The notes under the pieces were generated by a model. It had not been told where the DNA came from and ran no database searches. It worked only from the letters and a program-made list of their open reading frames with translations. The translations under genes and the position numbers were made by a program. A stretch of 64,000 nucleotides of DNA from positions 186,001 to 250,000 of the IMG/VR virus record IMGVR_UViG_3300027985_000843; one strand, 5' to 3'. The stretch comes from a virus. Shown piece after piece: positions 50,842-61,553 of the stretch. The first letter of the stretch is position 1. Every line of letters starts with the position of its first letter.

Positions 50842-52781
50842 CAGAGCTTCCCAACCATCCCCAGGAAGTTTTCCTCGGAGATGCATTCGGTGTTGTTCTT
50901 GCGGGCCGCCTTCGCCTTGGAGGACGTCGAGTCAGGGTCGGCCATGACGAGATAAGTCAGTCCTTTGACCACGCTCTTCTTCACAGTGCCGCCCGCCTCC
51001 TCCGCCAACCGGATGAGGTCTGTTCGTTTCATGTTTGAAGTCCCTGTGAAGCACACGGTCTTACCTGTGAGAGCCCCTACCGAGCGCTCCTTGACACCAA
51101 CCAGGCCAACAAGATCATCCAACATGTCCCCGTGACGAGCCAGCCACTTCGTGAGCGACTGGGCCCGCTTGGGACCTACTCCTGGGATGTTCGTCAGCTC
51201 TTGCAGGGTCGCAGCCTTGAACCTGCCCACGCTGTCGTAGCCTGCATCTACGAGCAGACGCATCGTGCTCGTGGCACACAACGGAACGGCCAGGGCACCC
51301 ATGAGCTGTTCCAAGGGCAACGGGGTCACAGCCCACAACTGGTCAACAGCCTTCTTTGCAGACGCAACGCCCATTCGATCCAAGTCCTGTACCTGCTCCA
51401 CCTTGAGTCGATACAGGTCTGGCACCGAGTTGACCAAGCCCTCAGCCACAACCTTCGAGACGAGGGTGGGGCCCCACTCCAGGATGCCCAGCTCGTGGAC
51501 CCACTGCCGGATACGGCCTTCTACCTGTGCCGGGCACTCGCCCGTGTTCGGGCAGATGACGAACTCCCCACTTCTTTCCGTGGGGGCGCCGCACTCAGGA
51601 CAGTGGGTGGGCGGCTGGGAGGTCTGGCCCGTCCCCTCGACCACGGAAGCCACACGGGGGATGACGTCGTTGGACCGGCCTACGAGCACGCGGCACCCGA
51701 CATCGAACCCGATCTGCTCGATATACCTCTGGTTGTAGAGCGACGCTCGACTCACCTCCGCCCCAAGAAGCCGCACCGGCTTGAATTCGGCCACGGGTGT
51801 GATGATGCCGGTACCACCCACCTGATCGATGCGAGCGGTGACGACCGTCTCCCTCGTGACCATGTTGAACTTGAATGCGATGGCACCAAGAGGACGGTCG
51901 TTCTTCTCCCCGAGACTTAGCTGGTGGGCCATGTCATTGATCCGGACCACAAGCCCGTCGATCTCATAGGGCAGGGTCTCACGGGTGTCCTTCTGGTACT
52001 GTTCCCAGATGTCTTGGGGCGCCATGACGCCAGGGACGGCAACCGACGGAGTGGTGATGCCAGAGGCGGCCGACAGGTAATACTTGGGCGTGCTGAGGCC
52101 CATCTCCTGGAGGAACTCGAACTGTTGTTTCTCCGTTTCGAAGTCGAGCCCATCGAGCACCTGGTACACCAAGACGGTGAGATGCTCAGAACCCACACCG
52201 TCGAGGCGTTTAGCAATGCCACTCGCGGCATTCCGGGGGTTCTGCATGGTCGGGAAGTGCTCGATCAGGTCGTCCTTGTACAGGAGAATCTCCCCCCGGA
52301 ATTCAGCCGTGATAGGGGCCTTCAGTGTGGGTAGCACGCACTTCATTCGAGCCACGTTCGGCGTGATGTCCTCCCCCAACTGGCCGTCACCTCTGGTGAG
52401 CCCCTGGGTAAACTTCCCGTTCTCGTACCGAAGGGAAACGCTGATGCCGTCCAGCTTCTCCGTCACCAGCAGCCACTCACACTTCTCGCTAGGGCGTGAG
52501 ACAGCCCGAACCCACGCCGCCATCTCGTCTGGGGTCTGTACCTTGGACAAGGACCCCATGGGGATGAGATGGCGGACCTTCGGCCAATCCGACACAGGAG
52601 GGGCGCCCACCGCAGTCACGACCGGATGGTCCTCTCTCAATTCGGCAAGCTCGTCCACCCACGCGTCGTAAACGTCGTCAGGAACACTCGGCTGATCGTT
52701 GTAGTAGTCGTGTCGAGCCTGAGCGACTTTGGCCTCAAGCTCCTCGACACGTTCTTGGTCAAGCTGGTCGAAGAGATCCAT
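50841..52781 (-). CDS. ligA: NAD+-dependent DNA ligase
   Basis: 646 aa, full LigA architecture: domain Ia (HDYYNDQPSVPDDVYDAW), nucleotidyltransferase with K109-LDG, RGDGQLGED and DGLVVRI, OB fold, zinc finger CPECG/CPNTGECPAQ, HhH repeats (LQELTNIPGVGPKRAQSL) and a C-terminal BRCT domain (GKTVCFTGTSNMKRTDL). ATG 52781 sits 6 nt after the early-type hexamer TAAATA with no RBS. Seals nicks using NAD+. A complete, bacterial-type ligase on a phage. Confidence 0.95.
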   Translation of the reverse strand: MDLFDQLDQERVEELEAKVAQARHDYYNDQPSVPDDVYDAWVDELAELREDHPVVTAVGAPPVSDWPKVRHLIPMGSLSKVQTPDEMAAWVRAVSRPSEKCEWLLVTEKLDGISVSLRYENGKFTQGLTRGDGQLGEDITPNVARMKCVLPTLKAPITAEFRGEILLYKDDLIEHFPTMQNPRNAASGIAKRLDGVGSEHLTVLVYQVLDGLDFETEKQQFEFLQEMGLSTPKYYLSAASGITTPSVAVPGVMAPQDIWEQYQKDTRETLPYEIDGLVVRINDMAHQLSLGEKNDRPLGAIAFKFNMVTRETVVTARIDQVGGTGIITPVAEFKPVRLLGAEVSRASLYNQRYIEQIGFDVGCRVLVGRSNDVIPRVASVVEGTGQTSQPPTHCPECGAPTERSGEFVICPNTGECPAQVEGRIRQWVHELGILEWGPTLVSKVVAEGLVNSVPDLYRLKVEQVQDLDRMGVASAKKAVDQLWAVTPLPLEQLMGALAVPLCATSTMRLLVDAGYDSVGRFKAATLQELTNIPGVGPKRAQSLTKWLARHGDMLDDLVGLVGVKERSVGALTGKTVCFTGTSNMKRTDLIRLAEEAGGTVKKSVVKGLTYLVMADPDSTSSKAKAARKNNTECISEENFLGMVGKL

Positions 52782-52809
52782 CCCCCCTATTTACACCGGA
52801 GGGGGATGG
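52778..52809 (-). terminator. 9-bp inverted repeat enclosing the ligA promoter element
   Basis: Arms CCATCCCCC / GGGGGATGG at 52778-52786 and 52801-52809, loop of 14 nt containing the CGGTG-TAAATA element. It starts 14 nt after the RNR stop codon side. May combine terminator and promoter/operator functions. Confidence 0.5.
52788..52798 (-). promoter_or_regulatory. Early-type element CGGTG-TAAATA before ligA
   Basis: Exactly 6 nt before ATG 52781; no SD. Confidence 0.55.
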
Positions 52810-52822
52810 AAAGTGGCGGATT

Positions 52823-54766
52823 TCAACGGATTGGACAGACTCCGCTAGAGCATTCTTCGATCTCCATGTCGCCGCCTCGGGTGAGTCGGCTTTCATGATT
52901 GATGGTGCGGGCCATCTCTTTGTAGGTGTTCTCGTCGATGGCCTCATAGGGAGGCTGTTGGTACCCGTGGGTTTTGGGCATCACCGACGTCGACTTGAGG
53001 CGAGGCACAAACTCCTTCAGGCAGGAAGCGAGTTCTTTCCGCTCCGTCTTGGCGTCGAAGTTGATGGTGCTCGACACGGCATTGTCAGCCCACCACTCCT
53101 GGATGGCCGCCTGACGCTCGAACTGGTCTCTGAGGGACTCCGTTTCCTTGGTGACGCGCGGGTCCACAGCCTTCATCGGGAACGAGAACACCCACGTGTT
53201 GCCGGTGCTGTCGTAGCTGTCATCCTCGTACGTCACCCCGGCCTCGGCCATGGCAACCGACATGGGGTCGTTCTTCGCGATGCGGATGCGACGAATGTAG
53301 TAGGGGGAATGGGAAGCGTGGACACCAGGACTGGACCCATTGAGAAGCGATATGGTGCCCGACGGCTTCACGGTCGTGACCGTGATCGGCTTGTTGACTC
53401 CCAACTCTTCGGCGTAGGCATCAGCCTCTCGACGACATGCACCAAACCACTTGGCGAGCAACTCGGGGGTCCACTCGAAGTCGCAGATCCCTCCCAGCCC
53501 GACACCAATCCGCATGTTGCGGCGACCCACTGCCTGGCTCTGAGGATCTGACAGCGGCGTGAGACGCTGACGCAGACAGTAGCGGGTCACGAGACGGAAC
53601 ACAGTGATAGGATCGGTACCCGCCTCGAACTTGGCCGGGAACACCTCCGCCAGATTGCATGCCTCACGGTCATGCAGGAGCTGCTCGCCGCAAGGATTGA
53701 CGCCCTGTGCATTCGGGTCGGTCTGCCGGCCAAGAGGGAGGTTCAGGATCCCAGGCTCGCCGTATTCGATGTTGTCGTCCACCAACTCGTCCCAGTCGAA
53801 GTTGTTCAGCTGGTCCCAGCTCTGAAAGGCGATCGAGTTGTTGGAAGTGTGGCGGTGGCTCATCACAGCGGCCGCGTCCTTCTTGGCATCGCGGAAACCG
53901 TGATCGGTAGCACGCCCCAACGCAATCAAGGCGGACCGTCGAACGTTGCCCGCCTTGATGCACAGACCGATGTGGTTCGTGATGTCGAGAGCTTCCACCG
54001 ACGTGAGCTGGCGACCACTCGCTTGGCGCACGAAGCCCCACGAGGATCTGAGGAGATGCGTGAGCGGGCCCGGACCACAAGCTGTGCCGCCGAACGTCTT
54101 GATGGGCTCGCCTCTGGCTCTGACCTTCGAGACGTCGATGATCAAGTCCTTGCCTGAAAAGGCGTATTCCAGCACGCTCCGGAGGGATGACACCCAGCCC
54201 TCGCGGGAGTCTTCGCAGACGTGTATGGGGGTCTGACCGTTCAGGAACTCGGGGCCGTTGGGCTTGACCTCACCGTGATTCGGGTGGTCACCCCGGCATC
54301 TGACTGCAAACCGGGCCGGGCGATCAGAGACATTCGGAAGATCGTTGATCTCCGTCAAGCCCACGCCCACACCGCCTCCGAGCATGAGCTGGTTTGCAGT
54401 CCAGCACCAGTCGTCGATCCCGTGCAGGGTCGTGTACCAGCAGTTGAATCGAGCATCGGAGGGGATGCCGTCAACACCGCCCGTCCAAAGACCACGGCCC
54501 GGGGGCAAAGCCTGCCCGGTCCAGAACAAGTGGAACAGGAGCTGCGCCTCGTCCATGCTCACGCCCGGAGCGAGGTTCGCGTTGCCCTCCACCACTCGCT
54601 TGATGGTGTCGGTCCAGCTCTCCCCGCCGCCGTCTCTGGAGTATTTGGTGAGGTACGTCGACCTCGCCAGAAGGGATCCAAAGACGTCGCCCTTTTCACG
54701 ATAAGGAGCGAGAAAGCTTTCACTGAGTCTAATTTGAGACAGGTGGCGTGTTTCGACGATCTCCAT
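52823..54766 (-). CDS. Class II (B12-dependent) ribonucleotide reductase
   Basis: 647 aa, ATG 54766 with GAGG about 8 nt upstream. Monomeric RTPR-like pattern: SDARFNCWYTTL near 115 (active-site Cys), the catalytic NPCGEQLL near 370 for the thiyl radical, IGVGLGGICDFE, TVKPSGTISLLNGSSPGVH and a C-terminal C-x4-C pair (CSSGVCPIR) that shuttles electrons. It needs adenosylcobalamin; no small subunit gene is present, consistent with class II. Supplies deoxynucleotides during phage replication. Confidence 0.9.
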   Translation of the reverse strand: MEIVETRHLSQIRLSESFLAPYREKGDVFGSLLARSTYLTKYSRDGGGESWTDTIKRVVEGNANLAPGVSMDEAQLLFHLFWTGQALPPGRGLWTGGVDGIPSDARFNCWYTTLHGIDDWCWTANQLMLGGGVGVGLTEINDLPNVSDRPARFAVRCRGDHPNHGEVKPNGPEFLNGQTPIHVCEDSREGWVSSLRSVLEYAFSGKDLIIDVSKVRARGEPIKTFGGTACGPGPLTHLLRSSWGFVRQASGRQLTSVEALDITNHIGLCIKAGNVRRSALIALGRATDHGFRDAKKDAAAVMSHRHTSNNSIAFQSWDQLNNFDWDELVDDNIEYGEPGILNLPLGRQTDPNAQGVNPCGEQLLHDREACNLAEVFPAKFEAGTDPITVFRLVTRYCLRQRLTPLSDPQSQAVGRRNMRIGVGLGGICDFEWTPELLAKWFGACRREADAYAEELGVNKPITVTTVKPSGTISLLNGSSPGVHASHSPYYIRRIRIAKNDPMSVAMAEAGVTYEDDSYDSTGNTWVFSFPMKAVDPRVTKETESLRDQFERQAAIQEWWADNAVSSTINFDAKTERKELASCLKEFVPRLKSTSVMPKTHGYQQPPYEAIDENTYKEMARTINHESRLTRGGDMEIEECSSGVCPIR

Positions 54767-54777
54767 CAGGGGTTCCC

Positions 54778-55749
54778 TCACGCGGCGATTGAGAATAGAG
54801 CTAGCTCGACGTGGGTTCGTTTGGATCGAGCTGAGCCCTTGACCAATGTGTCCAGTTTACATGCAATCTTCATTTTGGCTCTCAGCCGGTCAGCCTCGTG
54901 CAGTTGAGCCATCGGAAGGAGATTCTTCTTCAGAGCGAACTCGTGCATCCCCACCCTCTCCGCGATGATCCTTGTGGAGTCCCCACGGTCCAACATGTCC
55001 CGTACAACGAGGATCTTTTCCAACAGGCGCATCAGGGAGTAGGAAACAGGCACGTGCGCCCCGTCTCCGAGGTTGCGGTACACGAACCCCAACAAGGTCA
55101 TGGCCCTGTTGAGGTTCTTACTGAGAGCCGCTTCCGCAACCTGATACGGCTCCGCAGGAAAAATAAGAGGGGCGAGCTGCTTGACGTGCTCTCGCTGTGC
55201 CACCCCGCCGTCAACGAGGTAGTGGAGCTTGTGTAGCTCGTTGACAATCAAGCGCAGGTCGTAACCGAGGACCTTGATCAACAGCTCGGGCACATCGTCG
55301 GCAATCTTCACACCAACCTTGGCCGCCTGCTGCCGAACGCGAGCAACTCGATCCTCAGGCTTCCATGGCTTGGGTTGTTGGAAGTTCTTGACCACCCCGC
55401 GATCGGCCGCAACCTTGATCCACTCGCCGCTGAGATTCTCCGAACGAACGATGATGAGAAGGACCACTGAGTCGTCCTTCAGATCGCGGCTCCGAATGAA
55501 CTCAAGAAGGGGCTCGGGCTTCTTCAGCTTGTTGGCACTGTCGATGACGATGCCGCGATCGGACCCTAGGAAGTTGGGCGTCTCGCACAACGCAGCGATG
55601 TCCTTGCCCGTGATGCCCTTGTCGGCACAGTCGAAGACGGACACATCGCGGTCGCCCTGCCGCTTTGCCTTCTGCCGGACCTCGTCGAGAAGATAGGTCT
55701 CATCCCCAAAGAAGACACGGAAAGGACCAGGATTGGACTTGGGTGCCAT
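54778..55749 (-). CDS. holA: DNA polymerase III delta subunit
   Basis: 323 aa, ATG 55749. Typical HolA size and outline: PGPFRVFFGDETYLLDEV at the N-terminus, LIIVRSENLSGEW, WKPEDRVARVRQQAAK, then GYDLRLIVNELHKL and C-terminal collar helices. It opens the clamp as part of the loader with the DnaX and HolB products of this window. Directly after holB in one operon. Confidence 0.85.
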   Translation of the reverse strand: MAPKSNPGPFRVFFGDETYLLDEVRQKAKRQGDRDVSVFDCADKGITGKDIAALCETPNFLGSDRGIVIDSANKLKKPEPLLEFIRSRDLKDDSVVLLIIVRSENLSGEWIKVAADRGVVKNFQQPKPWKPEDRVARVRQQAAKVGVKIADDVPELLIKVLGYDLRLIVNELHKLHYLVDGGVAQREHVKQLAPLIFPAEPYQVAEAALSKNLNRAMTLLGFVYRNLGDGAHVPVSYSLMRLLEKILVVRDMLDRGDSTRIIAERVGMHEFALKKNLLPMAQLHEADRLRAKMKIACKLDTLVKGSARSKRTHVELALFSIAA

Positions 55750-55753
55750 CCGA

Positions 55754-56695
55754 TCACGCTCCGAAGGATGTGGCTAGGTAGGTCTTGATGTGAAAGGGCA
55801 GGTGGATGCTTCCACGCATGCGGTTCCGAAGCTGAGCAAACCCAACGAGAAGGTTGTCCAGTCGCTTGGCCCCCAGCCTCTCGCGGAACAAGGCGAGCTG
55901 GTCCCGCATGTCAACGTTGGCAAGTCGTTCGGGAGCATACGGCAGAACAGTCAGGTCCCGAAGAAGGTACTCCATAAACCGGAGCCCTTGGGCCAAGTCG
56001 TCTTCCACGGCGTCAATAGTTGAGAACAAGGGCGACAGGTCTCCGACCAACCCCATCTCAAGGAGGTTGAACATCTTCGTTCGAAGCGACAATCGGCCGG
56101 ACGCGAGGATCTGATACGCTCGGCCTACGGAACCCTCTGAAAGACGTGTGCACACAAGTGCCTTAGTGGCGTCGTTCGTGTGCTGACTCAAAAAATTCAA
56201 GATGAACGATTCGGACAAGGGGCGATAACGCACAAGACCACACCGAGAACGGATAGTCGGTATGACCGCTTCCGACGAGGTGGCAAGCAAGAAGAATCTC
56301 GTGGTGGGAGGAGGTTCCTCCAACGTCTTGAGCAGTGCGTCGGACGCTGAGACGGTCATAGTATCCGCCCCGTCAATGATAACGTAACGCACAGGAACCA
56401 TCGACGGGTATGAGGACACCAGTCGGGTAATGTCACGCACGGCATCCACTCCGATGTCCTTCTTGTCGTCAGGACGCAGAGTGATCAGATCGGGATGCAC
56501 CTCTTTGGAGATCCGGAAGCAGTTGTCGTCCTCCGGGTTACCTTTGGAGAAGGCTTCCTTTGCCGCCTCTACTACAGAGTACCGGCGACCCACCCCCTCA
56601 TCACCAATCAGCAACAGTGGCGTTGTCAACGCCCCGTCAACAACACGCCTCAGGAACCGAACACCCTCACTCTGTTCCTGGACATCGTTCAGCAT
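55754..56695 (-). CDS. holB: DNA polymerase III delta' subunit
   Basis: 313 aa, ATG 56695. AAA+ with a P-loop-like segment GDEGVGRRYS in which the Lys is replaced by Arg, as expected of the non-hydrolysing delta' subunit. VRYVIIDGADTMTVSASDALLKTLEEPP and IPTIRSRC (SRC motif) are present. Acts as stator of the clamp loader. Overlaps the end of the zinc-ribbon gene by 29 nt. Confidence 0.85.
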   Translation of the reverse strand: MLNDVQEQSEGVRFLRRVVDGALTTPLLLIGDEGVGRRYSVVEAAKEAFSKGNPEDDNCFRISKEVHPDLITLRPDDKKDIGVDAVRDITRLVSSYPSMVPVRYVIIDGADTMTVSASDALLKTLEEPPPTTRFFLLATSSEAVIPTIRSRCGLVRYRPLSESFILNFLSQHTNDATKALVCTRLSEGSVGRAYQILASGRLSLRTKMFNLLEMGLVGDLSPLFSTIDAVEDDLAQGLRFMEYLLRDLTVLPYAPERLANVDMRDQLALFRERLGAKRLDNLLVGFAQLRNRMRGSIHLPFHIKTYLATSFGA

Positions 56696-56867
56696 CGGCA
56701 CTCTCCAAAAGCGGGACTTGTGGCGGCGCCTCAACAGGCACCAATTGCATCACCAGCATGAAGTGCTGTCCGCAGTTTGGACAGACGAGCCGATGAGGTT
56801 CCTTGCCGCTTCTCTCCAGTGCTTCTTTACACCGAAGACACCGGACGAGGCCCAAAGAATCGGACAT
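56667..56867 (-). CDS. Small zinc-ribbon protein
   Basis: 66 aa with C10-x2-C13 and C29-x2-C32 (CLRCKEAL, CPNCGQHF), one rubredoxin-like knuckle. The last 30 residues are Pro/Leu-rich with no structure evident. Start codon ATG 56867. Overlaps holB in another frame, so a bicistronic link is likely. Confidence 0.65.
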   Translation of the reverse strand: MSDSLGLVRCLRCKEALERSGKEPHRLVCPNCGQHFMLVMQLVPVEAPPQVPLLESADAERCPGTE

Positions 56868-56870
56868 CGA

Positions 56871-57668
56871 TCAGCTCTTGAGGAAAGTGTAGATGAGTTG
56901 GTATGGATCAGAGAGCGTGCCGTTCTTGGCACGCACGTTGTATTCCTTCATGGTCTCGACGACCTTCGACTTGGACCAGCACATGTAATAGTAGCTGGGG
57001 CCGACGAACTGGCTGAGAATGCTCTCAAGATGCCGCGTCGAGAAGGTGTTGTAAAGCCACTGGGCCAAGGCGATGTTCATGCCGTAGCCCCTAAGCTCCC
57101 ACTGGGTCCGCCATAGCGCCGGCCACGGGCACAAGCACAAGACAGCACCCAACGCCACGAGGAGGTGATACCACCCTCCGAAGTGCACGAGGAGCACACC
57201 CGTGGCGCCAAGGGCCACACCGAAGAAGGACCAGAACAGCGCGACGTGTGCCGGGCGCACAAGAGCGCCCAAGACGTAGCCGAGCAACAAGACCCCGAGG
57301 ATCCACGAGTTGATGCCCAGCATTGCGATGAGTACGCCAAGGGGTACGAGAACCAAGATCTGAGGGAACATGTACGAGAGCTTGAAGTACCAGTGCCGAT
57401 CGCTATCCCACAAGTGAACGAACTCATGGGCGAGGATGCTGAAGCTCTGGGAAGGGCTGTTCCGATAGAAGTCCCTGCTCGGAAAGTAGACCGTCTTGCC
57501 CCACGTGGTCGTGTACTTGGTGGAGAAGTCCTTGTTGAACGGAGAGGCGAGGGTGCCAAGGATCGCCATCACCTCGGATTCGTCCTTGTAGGCCACACGG
57601 AAGCCTGGGACATGGCTGGCGATGAGTGCCTCGAACTTCTCCAGCGTCTCTACGTTCAGGTTCCTCAT
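56871..57668 (-). CDS. Membrane-embedded HExxH metalloprotease
   Basis: 265 aa, ATG 57668 overlapping the upstream stop. Soluble N-terminal part (1-75) then SILAHEFVHLWD, with HEFVH at 81-85 as zinc motif and a probable third ligand E191 in WELRGYGM. About four transmembrane segments follow (near 99-118, 121-140, 144-162, 168-182). Topology is like small membrane peptidases of the M48 type. A phage-coded membrane protease could process host or phage membrane proteins. No family name can be given with certainty. Confidence 0.75.
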   Translation of the reverse strand: MRNLNVETLEKFEALIASHVPGFRVAYKDESEVMAILGTLASPFNKDFSTKYTTTWGKTVYFPSRDFYRNSPSQSFSILAHEFVHLWDSDRHWYFKLSYMFPQILVLVPLGVLIAMLGINSWILGVLLLGYVLGALVRPAHVALFWSFFGVALGATGVLLVHFGGWYHLLVALGAVLCLCPWPALWRTQWELRGYGMNIALAQWLYNTFSTRHLESILSQFVGPSYYYMCWSKSKVVETMKEYNVRAKNGTLSDPYQLIYTFLKS

Positions 57669-57889
57669 CCGAAGTTGACTCCTCCACCGACATTGATCGT
57701 GATGGGGTGCCCACACTCAGTACACCGGTAGAGCCGCTGGTGAGTGTTGCCAGGGATCTCAAGAATCTCGACGGTCATCGATTCACACTTCGGGTTGCGG
57801 CATTTCATGTTGGCGATCTTCTTGCCGTCGCTCCTCGGAGGGGACTGGGGAATCTTCATGCCGGGAACGAGGCCGTTGTTGTCTGACAT
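57665..57889 (-). CDS. Small zinc-ribbon protein
   Basis: 74 aa, ATG 57889 with AGGAGAA. CRNPKCES near 30 and RCTECGHPITI near 57, one zinc knuckle of type C-x4-C...C-x2-C. Last residues GGGVNFG. Coupled with the membrane protease gene (ATGA). Probable nucleic-acid or protein binder. Confidence 0.7.
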   Translation of the reverse strand: MSDNNGLVPGMKIPQSPPRSDGKKIANMKCRNPKCESMTVEILEIPGNTHQRLYRCTECGHPITINVGGGVNFG

Positions 57890-57898
57890 TGGGTTCTC

Positions 57899-58291
57899 CT
57901 ACACATTTGACGTGGGGTAACTCTCGGTGAACAGCTGTTGAAGGACACCAAGGATCCGCTGGTAGAAGTACCAGTCCCTGCTATCCAACGTCGACCCATC
58001 AAACTGAACCTTCGGATCGAGGTATCTGAAACCAGCTGACACCGGAAACATGATGGGACTGAACGAGCCGTCTTCGACATACGGCAGGATGCGATCCCAT
58101 TCCGACGATAAGAGGACCTCGTCCACGTTGGAACCCACCAGGCGAACGTATCCAACGTTCTGGTACTTTCCCCTGGTGGCCTTCGCTTGTTTGCGAGCTA
58201 CGGCCACAATGGCCCTCGCCACCGAGGGAAGGTCCTGGTGACGAAGGCCATGCATCCGCTGGCCGAAGACTTCGAAGAGACGAGTGTCCAC
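57899..58291 (-). CDS. Unknown, between GroEL and zinc-ribbon genes
   Basis: About 130 aa. GTG 58291 (or the adjacent TTG 58294) lies 29 nt after the groEL stop; no strong SD. Mixed alpha/beta: SVARAIVAVARKQAKATRG, VGYVRLVGSNVDEVLL, then a C-terminal Tyr/Phe-rich helix DWYFYQRILGVLQQLF. No motif recognised. Confidence 0.5.
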   Translation of the reverse strand: MDTRLFEVFGQRMHGLRHQDLPSVARAIVAVARKQAKATRGKYQNVGYVRLVGSNVDEVLLSSEWDRILPYVEDGSFSPIMFPVSAGFRYLDPKVQFDGSTLDSRDWYFYQRILGVLQQLFTESYPTSNV

Positions 58292-58319
58292 CAACCGAGC
58301 GTTCCAACAAGAAGGTCCG

Positions 58320-60397
<2,078 letters not shown>

Positions 60398-60398
60398 G

Positions 60399-60830
60399 CT
60401 ACTCCTCATCCTCCGAATCGTTCCAACCAGGGTCATCGAGCAGACGTGACCAACAAGTCGGGGACTCGGGCTGTGGGTCCAGACCAAAGATCCCCTGAAG
60501 CTCTGACTGGACCCGGCTCTCCGAAGTGTTCTGACGAAGGCCCAGACAGGATCGGATCACTTCCCCCAACGGACGAGAAGTCAGCTTGATGCGCCTGTAT
60601 GTACCATCAGGCAGAACCTCGATGATGTTGTGAGCCTTGAAGTTCAGGGCCTTGGGGAGGCTGGTAACCCTGTCCACCACGCGAGCCGATGGGCATAGGA
60701 TCGACAACCGGCCATCAAAGTGGAAACGACAGTCAGGGTACAGCTCTTGAATGCGGATGAGGGCCTCACGTCGGCGCTCCAGCTGTGACAGCAAGACGGT
60801 GACTTCACGAGCTTTGGAGGCTAAAGGCAT
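60399..60830 (-). CDS. Conserved unknown, leaderless-type start
   Basis: 143 aa, ATG 60830, 6 nt after hexamer TAGAGA. Helical N-terminus (VTVLLSQLERRREALIRI), a beta-rich middle (HNIIEVLPDGTYRRIKL) and an acidic C-terminal tail. No motif. Overlaps nothing and is followed by the 134-aa gene. Confidence 0.55.
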   Translation of the reverse strand: MPLASKAREVTVLLSQLERRREALIRIQELYPDCRFHFDGRLSILCPSARVVDRVTSLPKALNFKAHNIIEVLPDGTYRRIKLTSRPLGEVIRSCLGLRQNTSESRVQSELQGIFGLDPQPESPTCWSRLLDDPGWNDSEDEE

Positions 60831-60836
60831 GAGGGA

Positions 60837-60847
60837 TCTCTACACCG
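60837..60847 (-). promoter_or_regulatory. Early-type element CGGTG-TAGAGA
   Basis: Ends 6 nt before ATG 60830; no SD. Confidence 0.5.
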
Positions 60848-60873
60848 ACAGGCAGCCTGGCTTGTTCGTTACG

Positions 60874-61461
60874 TCACGCGACGCGGAGGAAGGGAGCCCA
60901 CTCTTCGGGGGCCTGACGGGGATCGATTCTCGGACCGCACATGGGCAGAGTCTTCGGTTGTACCGGGACAGACAGCAGCTGCATCCCAGCCTCTTCCGGC
61001 GTGCGGTTCGCCTTATGGCTGTTGCAAGCAGTACAGGCCATCACAATGTTGTCCCACACAGTCTTGCCGCCCTTGCCACGAGGTACGACGTGTTCGTACT
61101 CCAGCTGGCTCATGGGCAGCACCGTGCCGCAATACTGACACGAGAAGTTGTCGCGCAGGCAGACGTTGAGCTTGCTGAACTTCACCCCGGACTTGACGGA
61201 TCGCACCTTCCGACGAAGGACGGCCACAGCCGGCACCTTGATCGTCAGGGACTCGGTGTCCGTTCCGATGACCTGCCGAAGAGCCCGACGCAACTCGGGG
61301 AACTCTCGGAGGTGATTGGGTCCGACGACGGTCACGATCTCGTCGTACTGAACGAGAACCTCGACCGTGCCACGGAACATTCGGGTGATGGCATCTTTCC
61401 AGTCCACAATCTCGTGGGGGATGTATGCCTTCGTAAGGATCAAAGTCTGCGTGAACGACAT
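60874..61461 (-). CDS. HNH endonuclease
   Basis: 195 aa, ATG 61461. N-terminal unknown part (1-85), then an HNH/zinc finger domain: C108-x2-C111, EYEHV (H124), N138 in WDNIVMAC, and C143-x2-C146 followed by NSHK. Typical of McrA-like and phage HNH nucleases (packaging-linked or homing). Here it lies just downstream of the tmRNA terminator, so a homing-type endonuclease next to an RNA gene is a possible origin. Its target is not known. Confidence 0.85.
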   Translation of the reverse strand: MSFTQTLILTKAYIPHEIVDWKDAITRMFRGTVEVLVQYDEIVTVVGPNHLREFPELRRALRQVIGTDTESLTIKVPAVAVLRRKVRSVKSGVKFSKLNVCLRDNFSCQYCGTVLPMSQLEYEHVVPRGKGGKTVWDNIVMACTACNSHKANRTPEEAGMQLLSVPVQPKTLPMCGPRIDPRQAPEEWAPFLRVA

Positions 61462-61526
61462 GGTAGTTACCGTTTCTTTCTCACGACTGTCTCCATAGAC
61501 GCAAGAGCTTCTCGCGTCTGACCTAT

Positions 61527-61553
61527 GAAAAAGCCCCCGACTCTCGGAGGCTT
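61527..61553 (-). terminator. Rho-independent terminator after tmRNA
   Basis: Hairpin AGCCTCCGA-GAG-TCGGGGGCT (9 bp, one G-U) directly after the tmRNA CCA, followed by TTTT. Clear intrinsic terminator. Confidence 0.85.

Noticed and set aside
56823-56835. CGGTG-TAAAGA match inside the zinc-ribbon gene
   Set aside because: Lies within codons 10-15 with no start codon at the right distance; likely chance.
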